From an uncultured Roseburia sp. (lineage in GTDB: Bacteria > Bacillota > Clostridia > Lachnospirales > Lachnospiraceae): a stretch of DNA of 11,338 bases. A model generated the notes under the pieces. The model had not been told where the DNA came from. It did no database searches and was given only the letters and a program-made list of their open reading frames with translations. The stretch spans positions 1 through 11,338 of the forward strand of contig CAMENQ010000041.1 of assembly GCA_945928585.1 (NCBI GenBank), in the 5' to 3' direction. The translations under genes and the position numbers were made by a program. Of this stretch, positions 1-6,153 are shown piece by piece (position 1 is the first letter of the stretch; every line of letters starts with the position of its first letter).

Positions 1-73
1 AAGATATGAATTAAGAGAGCCGTCACTTCATGAAATATTTGTAGAAAAGGTGGGGGAAGGTAATGAAAACTAA
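1..73 (+). CDS. ABC transporter ATP-binding protein, C-terminal end only (NatA-like)
   Basis: Only the last 23 codons are in the window; the first complete codon starts at position 2 and the TAA stop is at 71-73. The readable tail is RYELREPSLHEIFVEKVG followed by GEGNEN. The pattern EPSL-x-x-IF-x-x-KVG is the usual C-terminal ending of NatA-type ATPases, the cytoplasmic energy subunits of ABC-2 exporters. The Walker and signature motifs lie outside the window, so the call rests on this tail plus the two ABC-2 permease genes directly downstream. The stop overlaps the start of the first permease by 11 nt, which implies translational coupling within one exporter operon. The substrate cannot be told. 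Confidence 0.75.
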   Translation, partial: RYELREPSLHEIFVEKVGEGNEN

Positions 74-1457
74 GCTTAGAGGCTGGAAAAAAATATTTGC
101 CTTTGCCTATGGCCAGTCAATGAAAAGTAAGGCTATGAAAATAACAATAATTATAATGTGTGCCATAGCTTTAGCATCTATGCCCGTAACCTCACTGATA
201 ACAGGTTCATCCGGTGAAAATGGTCAGAAGAAAAGCGACACGTCCATAGAAAAGGTATATTATTATGATAATACAGGCATAATAGTTAAACATTTTGCAA
301 ATAAGCAGATAAAAAGCGATATTTATAACAATGTAACTTATGAGCAGGTGGATGAAAATGACAAAGGGTATATAGATAAGCTTATAAACAGGAATGATAA
401 TAAAAATGAGGTGTTTTTGTCGATAGAATATTGTGACGATGAAAACAGTCTGAATTATGGAATAAGCATATATACATATTACAGTGAAAATTCTGATGTT
501 GACAGGGATGATGCAAATGAATTTGCAGTCTTTGCAGAGGATAATATACAAAAAGCAGTACTTTTAAATGCCGGAGTGGAGGAAGAAAAAATAAATGCTG
601 CAGTAAAGAGCATGGATTATCAGGTTCTTACATTAAACAGCGAAGGAGACCCATCGGACAGTGACGATGGTATAAGCCAGTTCCAGTATTTCTTTACACT
701 TACATGTATATGTATTCTGATATTTGTAGTATCACTGGTGGGCTCTAAGGTATCGGAGCTTATAGTAACGGAAAAATCTACAAGAGTAATGGAATATATT
801 CTTACATCCGTGAAGCCAATGGCAGTACTGGTAGGAAAGGTTATAGCTTCTACACTTATAATGCTGACGATATTTGCAGCGGTTGCTGCAAGCTTTGCCG
901 GATCAGTTGTTTTAAACAATGTGCTGTTTCCGTCAGAAGATGGAAGCTTTGTTATGCCGGAGATTATAAAACAGCTTGCGGACAATGGAGCTTTGACAGG
1001 AGTAACACCTGTAAATATTATTCTTATAATAATTATTATAATTTTAGGTGCTATGTTTTATGGCTGTATTGCCGGCATAGCAGGAGCAACTGTAAGTAAA
1101 ATAGAAGAAATGGCAGAGGGAATGAAAATTTTTACGTTTGCCATGCTTATAGGGGCTTACCTGCCAATATTTATGGCAATGACAAGCGAAACAGGCGGAA
1201 GTTGGGGTGGTTTTGAATATGTAGTATTTCTGCTGCCGCTTTCATCTATGTTTATTGTACCGGAATATCTTGTGCTTGGAAAAGTCTCGCAGGCTGTGAC
1301 ACTTGGAGCCATAGGATTACAGGTTGTATTTATAGTGCTTGTTATGCTTCTTGTAAACAGGGTATATGAGCATATGCTTTACAGCAATGGAGCCACACTT
1401 AAGCTTAAGGATATTATAGGAATGGCAAAAAAAGGAGGTGTAAACAATGGAAACTAA
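63..1457 (+). CDS. ABC-2 type transporter permease, NatB-like (first of two paralogues)
   Basis: A 464-residue integral membrane protein, probably one half of the transmembrane channel of an ABC exporter. A first hydrophobic segment lies at about residues 26-47. A large hydrophilic, Asp/Asn/Lys-rich region follows at about 48-205, probably outside the membrane. The remaining hydrophobic segments are at about 208-228, 254-285, 316-342, 354-373, 385-400 and 410-431. The cytoplasmic motif TEKSTRVMEYILTSVKP (residues 236-252) is typical of NatB/COG1668 permeases. One membrane segment has an almost pure isoleucine run (about residues 319-328). The start ATG is preceded by a purine-rich AGGTGGGGGAAGG stretch and overlaps the ATPase stop by 11 nt. 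It is clearly related to the next gene, with a shared F-x-F-x-x-GQ N-terminal pattern and the same EKS...LTSVKP motif, so the two likely form a heterodimer. NatAB exports sodium in Bacillus, but that substrate should not be assumed here. Confidence 0.85.
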   Translation: MKTKLRGWKKIFAFAYGQSMKSKAMKITIIIMCAIALASMPVTSLITGSSGENGQKKSDTSIEKVYYYDNTGIIVKHFANKQIKSDIYNNVTYEQVDENDKGYIDKLINRNDNKNEVFLSIEYCDDENSLNYGISIYTYYSENSDVDRDDANEFAVFAEDNIQKAVLLNAGVEEEKINAAVKSMDYQVLTLNSEGDPSDSDDGISQFQYFFTLTCICILIFVVSLVGSKVSELIVTEKSTRVMEYILTSVKPMAVLVGKVIASTLIMLTIFAAVAASFAGSVVLNNVLFPSEDGSFVMPEIIKQLADNGALTGVTPVNIILIIIIIILGAMFYGCIAGIAGATVSKIEEMAEGMKIFTFAMLIGAYLPIFMAMTSETGGSWGGFEYVVFLLPLSSMFIVPEYLVLGKVSQAVTLGAIGLQVVFIVLVMLLVNRVYEHMLYSNGATLKLKDIIGMAKKGGVNNGN

Positions 1458-2775
1458 AAAGAGTATGTTTACAGGCTTCTCAAAGGTGTTTGGTTTTACT
1501 GCAGGGCAGAATATAAAAGGAAAAGGCTTTAAGCTTAGTACGGTTCTTCTGGCACTTGTTATTGCAGTAATATTTGCAGCCATAAGCATATTTCAGGCTG
1601 TTTTTCAGGATGATAAAGCTGAGGGAGAAGATATTGACAGTATAATAGGTATTGAGGACAGCTTTGGATTTGATATATATTATGTAAATGAAACAAATAT
1701 AAATGATGAAGTGATACAGGGAATAACACAGGCATATGCATTTAAAGACTGTAGTATGATACCTGTTGAAGAAGAGGATGGCAGTAAAGCAAAGTCTGAT
1801 GTAAACGGTTATCTTGAAGGAAAGAATGAGGCAATACTTATGGTGCTTTCGGAAACAGATGATTCCATAGACATAAAATATTATCTGCCATACGGTACCG
1901 ATATTTCGAGTGACGCTGTGGAAACTATGGGAACAGCCTTTGACAGCTATTATGAATTTATAATGGTAAACAGTATAGCTGATTTGGATGAAATTCATAC
2001 TGCGTTGTACAAAGCGGAGGTATTCAGCAATTCATTGAAGGCAGGAGATGAACCTGACAGTTTAGGAGTCATGCTTGCAAAATTACTTGTACCAATGATG
2101 TTTTCTATTGTTTTATATATGATGATACTTCTTTACGGACAAAACATAACAAAAATAGTTGTGTCGGAAAAGTCGTCAAAGCTTATGGAAACTTTATTGA
2201 CATCAGTAAAGCCTTATGCCATAATAGCAGGTAAAATTATGGCAGTTTCATGTATAGCCGTAATGCAGATGATTATATGGATGGCATCAGGCGTTGCAGG
2301 ATATATTATTGGTGAAAGTATCGCAGAAAATATTAATCCTGATTATACAAACTATGTTTCTCTTATCATTGATATGATAAAAGGTTCATCAGATGCTTTT
2401 TCAACAGGAGCCGTTATTATAGCTGTTTTTATGGTTGTGCTTGGATTTTTAATGTATTCCGTTTTGGCAGGACTTGTTGCAGCTTTAGTAGAGAAAATGG
2501 AAGATATATCATCAGTTATGGGACTGTTCCAGCTTCCTGTAATAGCCGGATTTCTGGGGGCATATTTTGTGTCAGCATCAGGAAATGATACGCTTAAAAT
2601 GATTGTACAGTATTTGCCGGTAACATCACCTTTTTATGTTCCGTCACAGATAATGGTGGGAGAAATGAGTGTGACTTCCGGTATACTGTCACTGATAATA
2701 GTAGCTGTAGTTACATTTGCACTTATAATATTTACGGGAAAAATATATAAAGGTAAGCTTTTTAACAGGCATTAA
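1447..2775 (+). CDS. ABC-2 type transporter permease, NatB-like (second paralogue)
   Basis: A 442-residue membrane protein with the same architecture as its upstream neighbour. It has an N-terminal hydrophobic segment at about 30-54 and an acidic extramembrane region at about 55-205. Hydrophobic segments follow at about 209-231, 258-289, 320-347, 357-377, 387-400 and 408-430. The family motif is SEKSSKLMETLLTSVKP (residues 240-256). The start is preceded by a strong AAAGGAGG site (about 1432-1439), and the ATG lies inside the previous gene, overlapping its stop by 11 nt. The sequences have diverged well apart from the shared motifs, so this is an old duplication. With the ATPase it would make a complete ATPase plus two-permease exporter. 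The operon continues 30 nt later into an LtaS-like gene, which hints at an envelope role, but the cargo is unknown. Confidence 0.85.
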   Translation: METKKSMFTGFSKVFGFTAGQNIKGKGFKLSTVLLALVIAVIFAAISIFQAVFQDDKAEGEDIDSIIGIEDSFGFDIYYVNETNINDEVIQGITQAYAFKDCSMIPVEEEDGSKAKSDVNGYLEGKNEAILMVLSETDDSIDIKYYLPYGTDISSDAVETMGTAFDSYYEFIMVNSIADLDEIHTALYKAEVFSNSLKAGDEPDSLGVMLAKLLVPMMFSIVLYMMILLYGQNITKIVVSEKSSKLMETLLTSVKPYAIIAGKIMAVSCIAVMQMIIWMASGVAGYIIGESIAENINPDYTNYVSLIIDMIKGSSDAFSTGAVIIAVFMVVLGFLMYSVLAGLVAALVEKMEDISSVMGLFQLPVIAGFLGAYFVSASGNDTLKMIVQYLPVTSPFYVPSQIMVGEMSVTSGILSLIIVAVVTFALIIFTGKIYKGKLFNRH

Positions 2776-2805
2776 TGTGAAGAAAAACTATAGAAGGAAA
2801 TTACA

Positions 2806-4680
2806 ATGAAAGAAAAACTCTTAAAAATAAAAAAAATACTAGGGAAAAAAATATATATACCTAACAGGGTATACTATATAGTATTGTTTATTATACCGGT
2901 AGTTGGTATTTTGATGAAAAATCTGCTTTTGCAGTCATATATTATGGGAGACAATCTCTATTCTCCGGATTTTTCAGAAGCAGTCAGAAGTACATGGAGA
3001 TACTGGATATTTTATATAGCAGTCACTATGCTTGTGCTTTTTATAGGTATGCTTTTTAAGAGGGATAAATACAGGATTATTTATGTTGCTGTATGTAATT
3101 TGTTTTTTACGGTGCTTATATGCTGCGATATAATATATTTAAGGTCGTTTTTTACAATGCCTTCAGCAGCCGATGCACTTATAATAAAAAATTTCAGCGG
3201 TTTTGAGGGAGGAGAGGTGACCTCCCTTATATGTGGCTGGGATGCACTTATCTTTGCAGATATATTAATGTTTGTTATATTTGTATTCGTATTCAGGAGA
3301 AGACAGACAGACGAAAAGATAAAAATAAAGGCTCTTAGAATTACTGCTATGTCAGTTGCATCAATGTCGGTGGCAATACTTATCTTTATACCGTTGCAGG
3401 CAAAGGCACTTGATATAAATGAGAAAGCGTACCAGTCTATATATAATGAAAAGAATGCAGAAAAAACCAGTTCATATTTTTCATCGCTTGGTTTTCATGT
3501 GAAGGATATTGTCGAACTTGTACAGCAGTCATTTCACACAAAACTCACAAAAGAAGAGGAAAACCTTGTAGAAAGGTATTATGACTGGAAAAATGAAAAT
3601 CTTCCTGATAATGAGTATGCGGGCATATTTGAAGGGAAAAATGTATTGTTTCTACAGATAGAATCATTGGAAAGCTTTGTTATAGGAAAATCAGTAGACG
3701 GACAGGAACTTACGCCAAATATAAACAGACTTATGGAACACAGCTTTTACTTTAGCAGTGTTTTTGAACAGGTACAGGGTGGTAACAGCTCAGATGCAGA
3801 CCTTATGTATACAACATCAAGACTGCCTGTATCAAAGGGAAGTACCTTTTTCAGATATGATGATGTTAAACTTACGTCATTGCCAAGATATCTTACGGAA
3901 CAGGGATATAATACATTATATACACAGGCAGTGAGAGGAAGCTTCTGGAATTATCAGAAGTGCTGGTCAGATATGATAGGTGTGGACAATTTTATTGGGG
4001 CAGAAACCATAAATATGGATTATGAAAAAATAGGCTTTACCATAAATGACGGAGACTTTATAAACGAAGCGTTTCCGTATATAAGTAAGTTGGAAGCTCC
4101 ATATTATGCCCATATTGTATTAAATTCAAGTCATATGCCTTTTCAGCCGTCAGAAAAATATAAAAACCTTAAGCTGTCAGAAGAACTGGATAATACATAT
4201 CTTGGAGGATATTTTCAGCTGGTAAATTATGTGGACAGTTGTATAGGAAATCTTCTTGACAGAATGGAAGCAGAGGGAATGCTGGAAAATACCGTAATCG
4301 TTGTAATAGGTGACCACACAGGTATTCATAAGTATTATGAGTATTCACTGGAGGAATGGTATGACGAATATCCATGGGTAAATGTAGGAGATAATTATAC
4401 AGTGCCGTTAATAATAAGCTGTAGTGATATGGAAAATTCATATTCATCAGACATACTGGCAGGTCAGATAGATGTAATGCCAACATTAGCATACCTTTTG
4501 GGAATGCCTGAGGAGGATTACATACATTCAGCTATGGGAAGAAATCTTTTGAAAACAAACAGAAGTTATGCTATATTCAGGGATGGAACCATTCATGGTG
4601 AACTGTCAGAGGAAGAAAAAGAAATAGTTGGAAGCTCGTATCAGGTGTCTGACTATTTGTTTGAAACCTCCCAAAAATAA
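2806..4680 (+). CDS. LtaS-family membrane phosphoglycerol transferase / lipoteichoic acid synthase-like sulfatase-fold protein
   Basis: A 624-residue protein with five hydrophobic segments (about residues 22-45, 66-84, 90-113, 146-164 and 178-197), a linker to about 275, and an extracellular alkaline phosphatase/sulfatase-fold domain (about 278-590). LtaS enzymes take glycerol phosphate from phosphatidylglycerol and polymerise it outside the membrane. Expected active-site features are visible: the metal-binding Glu in SLES (Glu289), the nucleophile loop GNSSDAD (326-332), SFWN (379-382), the His in NSSHMPF (His443) and the metal pair in GDHTG (Asp503-His504). The nucleophile position, Thr in GKTSD of Staphylococcus LtaS, is Ser328 here. 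The residue aligned with the substrate-binding His before SFWN appears not to be His. Start chosen for the AGAAGGA site 7 nt upstream. The product may be a lipoteichoic acid primase, a polymerase or a phosphoglycerol transferase acting on another glycan; the family is firmer than the exact activity. Confidence 0.85.
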   Translation: MKEKLLKIKKILGKKIYIPNRVYYIVLFIIPVVGILMKNLLLQSYIMGDNLYSPDFSEAVRSTWRYWIFYIAVTMLVLFIGMLFKRDKYRIIYVAVCNLFFTVLICCDIIYLRSFFTMPSAADALIIKNFSGFEGGEVTSLICGWDALIFADILMFVIFVFVFRRRQTDEKIKIKALRITAMSVASMSVAILIFIPLQAKALDINEKAYQSIYNEKNAEKTSSYFSSLGFHVKDIVELVQQSFHTKLTKEEENLVERYYDWKNENLPDNEYAGIFEGKNVLFLQIESLESFVIGKSVDGQELTPNINRLMEHSFYFSSVFEQVQGGNSSDADLMYTTSRLPVSKGSTFFRYDDVKLTSLPRYLTEQGYNTLYTQAVRGSFWNYQKCWSDMIGVDNFIGAETINMDYEKIGFTINDGDFINEAFPYISKLEAPYYAHIVLNSSHMPFQPSEKYKNLKLSEELDNTYLGGYFQLVNYVDSCIGNLLDRMEAEGMLENTVIVVIGDHTGIHKYYEYSLEEWYDEYPWVNVGDNYTVPLIISCSDMENSYSSDILAGQIDVMPTLAYLLGMPEEDYIHSAMGRNLLKTNRSYAIFRDGTIHGELSEEEKEIVGSSYQVSDYLFETSQK

Positions 4681-4681
4681 C

Positions 4682-4710
4682 TTGACTTTGATTTTAATAA
4701 GTGATTTAAT
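4682..4710 (+). promoter_or_regulatory. Sigma-A type promoter for the FliD-like gene
   Basis: TTGACT (4682-4687) and TTTAAT (4705-4710) are separated by 17 nt, and TGA immediately before the -10 box gives an extended -10 element. This would start transcription near 4717, about 32 nt before the ATG at 4749. The -35 box begins directly after the stop codon of the LtaS-like gene. No sigma-28 (SigD) flagellar promoter pattern was found here, which matters because the gene product looks flagellar. Confidence 0.6.
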
Positions 4711-4748
4711 ATAAATAGATATAGGAATTTATTGGAAAGGAGAACGCT

Positions 4749-5507
4749 ATGGCAACTTATTTTGGAATAAACAGTAATTATGCAAGTACTTTATTTTCAT
4801 CGGGAAGTACAAACAACTCAGAAAATGGATTATATGGTCTGCTTTCAGAGTATTCAAGTGTAAAGAGCGGCAGTTATAAGAAGCTTCTAAATGCATATTA
4901 TGCAAAGACAGAAGGCAAAGGCTCAGTAGATAAGACTGAAAAGAAAAATATTTCTACATCCAGGGACGATACAAAAGCTCTTACTTCTATGAAAAACTCA
5001 GCTGATGCACTTAAGGAAGCCACGGCAGCTCTTAGTACATCAGGTTCAAAGTCAGTATTTACAAAGGAAAGTGTTACGGACAAAGATGGAAACACAAGCC
5101 AGAATTATAATACGGATAATATTTATAAGGCTGTGAAGTCTTTTGTTGACGGATATAATAATGTACTTGACACTACATCAAAGTCAAATACATCTTCCAT
5201 AGTTAATAATGTAAAAAGTATGATTACTGAAACACAGTCAAATTCAGACCTTTTAAAGAAAGTCGGTATTACTGTGAACAGTGACAGTACACTGACCATT
5301 GATGAGGACACGTTTAAAAAGTCAGATATGACATCAGTCAAATCATTATTTGGTTCTACAGGCTCATACGGATATCAGATAGGTGTAAAAGCCTCTATGA
5401 TAGAAATGAATGCAGCATCAGAAGCAAATAAGTCAAACACATATAACAGCTATGGCAGTTATAATTACAATTATACATCAGGAGATTTGTATAATTCATT
5501 ATTTTAG
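4749..5507 (+). CDS. FliD C-terminal-like (flagellar hook-associated protein 2-like) orphan protein
   Basis: A 252-residue soluble protein with no signal peptide and no membrane segment, rich in Ser, Asn, Thr, Tyr and Lys. Residues 1-60 contain an Asn/Ser/Tyr-rich start. Residues about 75-95 form a likely amphipathic helix (KALTSMKNSADALKEATAAL). Residues about 123-145 read IYKAVKSFVDGYNNVL, and residues about 166-202 carry LLKKVGITVNSDSTLTIDED, then VKSLFG. This order (FV-x-x-YN, then a GIT...DSTLTIDED segment, then a V-x-x-LF-G motif) is that of the C-terminal domain of FliD, the filament cap. Full FliD proteins are much longer, so this is at best a shortened relative. The last 25 residues are Tyr/Asn/Ser-rich and end in LF. 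It has its own promoter, an AAAGGAG site 6 nt before the ATG and its own terminator. Function is not known; flagellar export is possible but not shown. Confidence 0.6.
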   Translation: MATYFGINSNYASTLFSSGSTNNSENGLYGLLSEYSSVKSGSYKKLLNAYYAKTEGKGSVDKTEKKNISTSRDDTKALTSMKNSADALKEATAALSTSGSKSVFTKESVTDKDGNTSQNYNTDNIYKAVKSFVDGYNNVLDTTSKSNTSSIVNNVKSMITETQSNSDLLKKVGITVNSDSTLTIDEDTFKKSDMTSVKSLFGSTGSYGYQIGVKASMIEMNAASEANKSNTYNSYGSYNYNYTSGDLYNSLF

Positions 5508-5551
5508 CTTATTAACTTTTTTATTTTTTTCATATTTAACCTCCTTTCTTG

Positions 5552-5581
5552 AAAAATGGACACCGCAGGGTGTCCGTTTTT
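5552..5581 (+). terminator. Strong Rho-independent terminator
   Basis: The GC-rich core GGACACC (5558-5564) and GGTGTCC (5569-5575) pair perfectly around a GCAG tetraloop. The stem extends through a T-G wobble into an A5 tract on the left paired with a T5 tract on the right. The U-run follows the stem as expected for intrinsic termination. Because the left arm starts with an A tract, it could also work on the opposite strand. It lies 44 nt after the FliD-like stop and separates that unit, and any read-through from the exporter operon, from the fatty-acid operon. Confidence 0.9.
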
Positions 5582-5700
5582 ACTCTGAATAAAAGGGTTT
5601 TAAGGCTAATAATAAAAAGTTTATAAAAATAAAAAAAATATAGTGCATAATTATGGAAAAAATGATAAAATGAAGTTGCTTGGGTTAAAATAAAAAATAC

Positions 5701-5713
5701 TTTGATAATCAAA
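5701..5713 (+). promoter_or_regulatory. FabT-like operator, upstream copy
   Basis: TTTGATAATCAAA is a palindrome with 5-bp arms around a 3-bp centre. It closely resembles the TTTGA-N3-TCAAA core known for FabT, the MarR-family repressor of fatty-acid genes in streptococci. The match to the second copy extends over 21 bp (5697-5717 against 5744-5764), with only the three central bases different. It sits 6 bp upstream of the -35 box. Which protein binds is inferred; no regulator gene is in the window. Confidence 0.7.
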
Positions 5714-5719
5714 ATATAC

Positions 5720-5748
5720 TTGACAAATATTTGTTATATGTATATACT
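5720..5748 (+). promoter_or_regulatory. Main promoter of the fatty-acid synthesis operon
   Basis: A perfect TTGACA -35 box (5720-5725) and TATACT -10 box (5743-5748) are separated by the ideal 17 nt. The predicted start near 5755 leaves a leader of about 48 nt before the acpP ATG. The region just upstream is A-rich, which may act as an UP element. One palindromic operator is directly upstream and the other overlaps the -10 end and start site, so a strong promoter with repressor control is the natural reading. Confidence 0.8.
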
Positions 5749-5760
5749 TTGACTGTCAAA
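5748..5760 (+). promoter_or_regulatory. FabT-like operator, downstream copy over the start site
   Basis: TTTGACTGTCAAA has the same 5-bp arms as the upstream copy, and its CTG centre is close to published FabT sites. The centre is 47 bp from the upstream centre. It overlaps the last base of the -10 box and the predicted transcription start, so a bound dimer should block initiation. FabT in streptococci binds with long-chain acyl-ACP as co-repressor; that this applies here is inference. Confidence 0.75.
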
Positions 5761-5802
5761 ATATTTTAGCCGGAAAATTTCGCATTAAAAGGAGATTTGA
5801 TT

Positions 5803-6036
5803 ATGTTAGAAAAAATGAAAGAAATTGTAGCAGAACAGTTAAGCTGTGATCCATCAGAAGTTGAATTAACAACAAACTTCAAGGAAGATTTAGGAGCAGA
5901 CTCATTAGATTTATTTGAGTTAGTTATGGCTCTTGAAGAGGAGTATTCAGTAGAGATACCTTCAGAGGATTTAGCAAATATTGCTACAGTAGAGGACGTT
6001 ATTAACTACTTAAAGGGTAAGGGCGTAGAAGCTTAG
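5803..6036 (+). CDS. acpP: Acyl carrier protein
   Basis: A 77-residue, strongly acidic protein that carries growing acyl chains on 4'-phosphopantetheine during type II fatty-acid synthesis in the cytoplasm. The attachment serine is Ser34 in the motif GADSLDLFELVMALEEEY, and the length is the usual one. The start is the ATG at 5803: AAAAGGAG (5787-5794) lies 8 nt before it, while an in-frame TTG at 5797 would be only 2 nt from this site. It is the first gene of the operon, right behind the regulated promoter. A 117-nt spacer with a hairpin separates it from fabD, whereas the next gene junction is tight, so acpP may be expressed above the rest. Confidence 0.97.
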   Translation: MLEKMKEIVAEQLSCDPSEVELTTNFKEDLGADSLDLFELVMALEEEYSVEIPSEDLANIATVEDVINYLKGKGVEA

Positions 6037-6050
6037 TTATTTGAGTATTA

Positions 6051-6101
6051 AAAGCACTGTAAGGGACCGGGCTTAGTGCTTAAGGTTCATTGCGGTGCTT
6101 T
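6051..6101 (+). promoter_or_regulatory. Long imperfect RNA hairpin between acpP and fabD, with a competing inner hairpin
   Basis: Bases 6051-6062 can pair with 6090-6101 (12 bp, including two G-U pairs). After one G-A mismatch, 6064-6068 pair with 6084-6088, leaving a 15-nt loop. A second fold is possible in which AAGCACT (6052-6058) pairs with AGTGCTT (6075-6081); it uses the same 5' arm, so the two exclude each other. No run of U follows, so this is not a classic terminator. It may protect or end processed acpP mRNA, or attenuate downstream expression. No known riboswitch class was recognised. The rest of the spacer holds only the fabD AAAGGAG site (6141-6147). Confidence 0.6.
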
Positions 6102-6153
6102 ATTACTAATGAAATTACAAAAAACATTTTATATAAGCTGAAAGGAGTAAACC

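Noticed and set aside
207..551. Minus-strand open frames opposite the permeases, LtaS-like gene and fab genes.
   Set aside because: They lack ribosome binding sites and family motifs and mirror the codon pattern of the + strand genes.
1017..1050. Near-repetitive A/T tract in permease 1 as a possible slippage or phase-variation site.
   Set aside because: The run of isoleucines uses mixed ATT, ATA and CTT codons with no true simple repeat, and it encodes a normal membrane segment.
3208..3230. Inverted repeat AGGGAGG...CCTCCCT within the LtaS-like gene.
   Set aside because: It lies inside well-supported coding sequence (Gly-Gly-Glu-Val-Thr-Ser region) with no U-tract and no gene boundary nearby; chance is the simplest explanation.
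4681..4700. TTTGA half-site near the promoter of the FliD-like gene as a third FabT-like operator.
   Set aside because: The second half TCAAA is missing, so there is no palindrome.
5410..5592. A 60-codon + strand open frame overlapping the end of the FliD-like gene and the terminator.
   Set aside because: It runs through the terminator hairpin, has no ribosome binding site and its product is low-complexity.
5797..5802. TTG at 5797 as a start for acpP, giving two extra residues (MI).
   Set aside because: It would be only 2 nt from the AAAAGGAG site; the ATG at 5803 has 8 nt spacing and gives the normal ACP N-terminus.
6100..6112. TACTAAT as a possible FapR operator half-site before fabD.
   Set aside because: Only one half of the FapR palindrome is present and it is not placed over a promoter.
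6113..6140. A separate promoter for fabD in the acpP-fabD spacer (TATATA-like -10).
   Set aside because: No -35 box at a suitable distance was found; AT-rich sequence gives such matches by chance.
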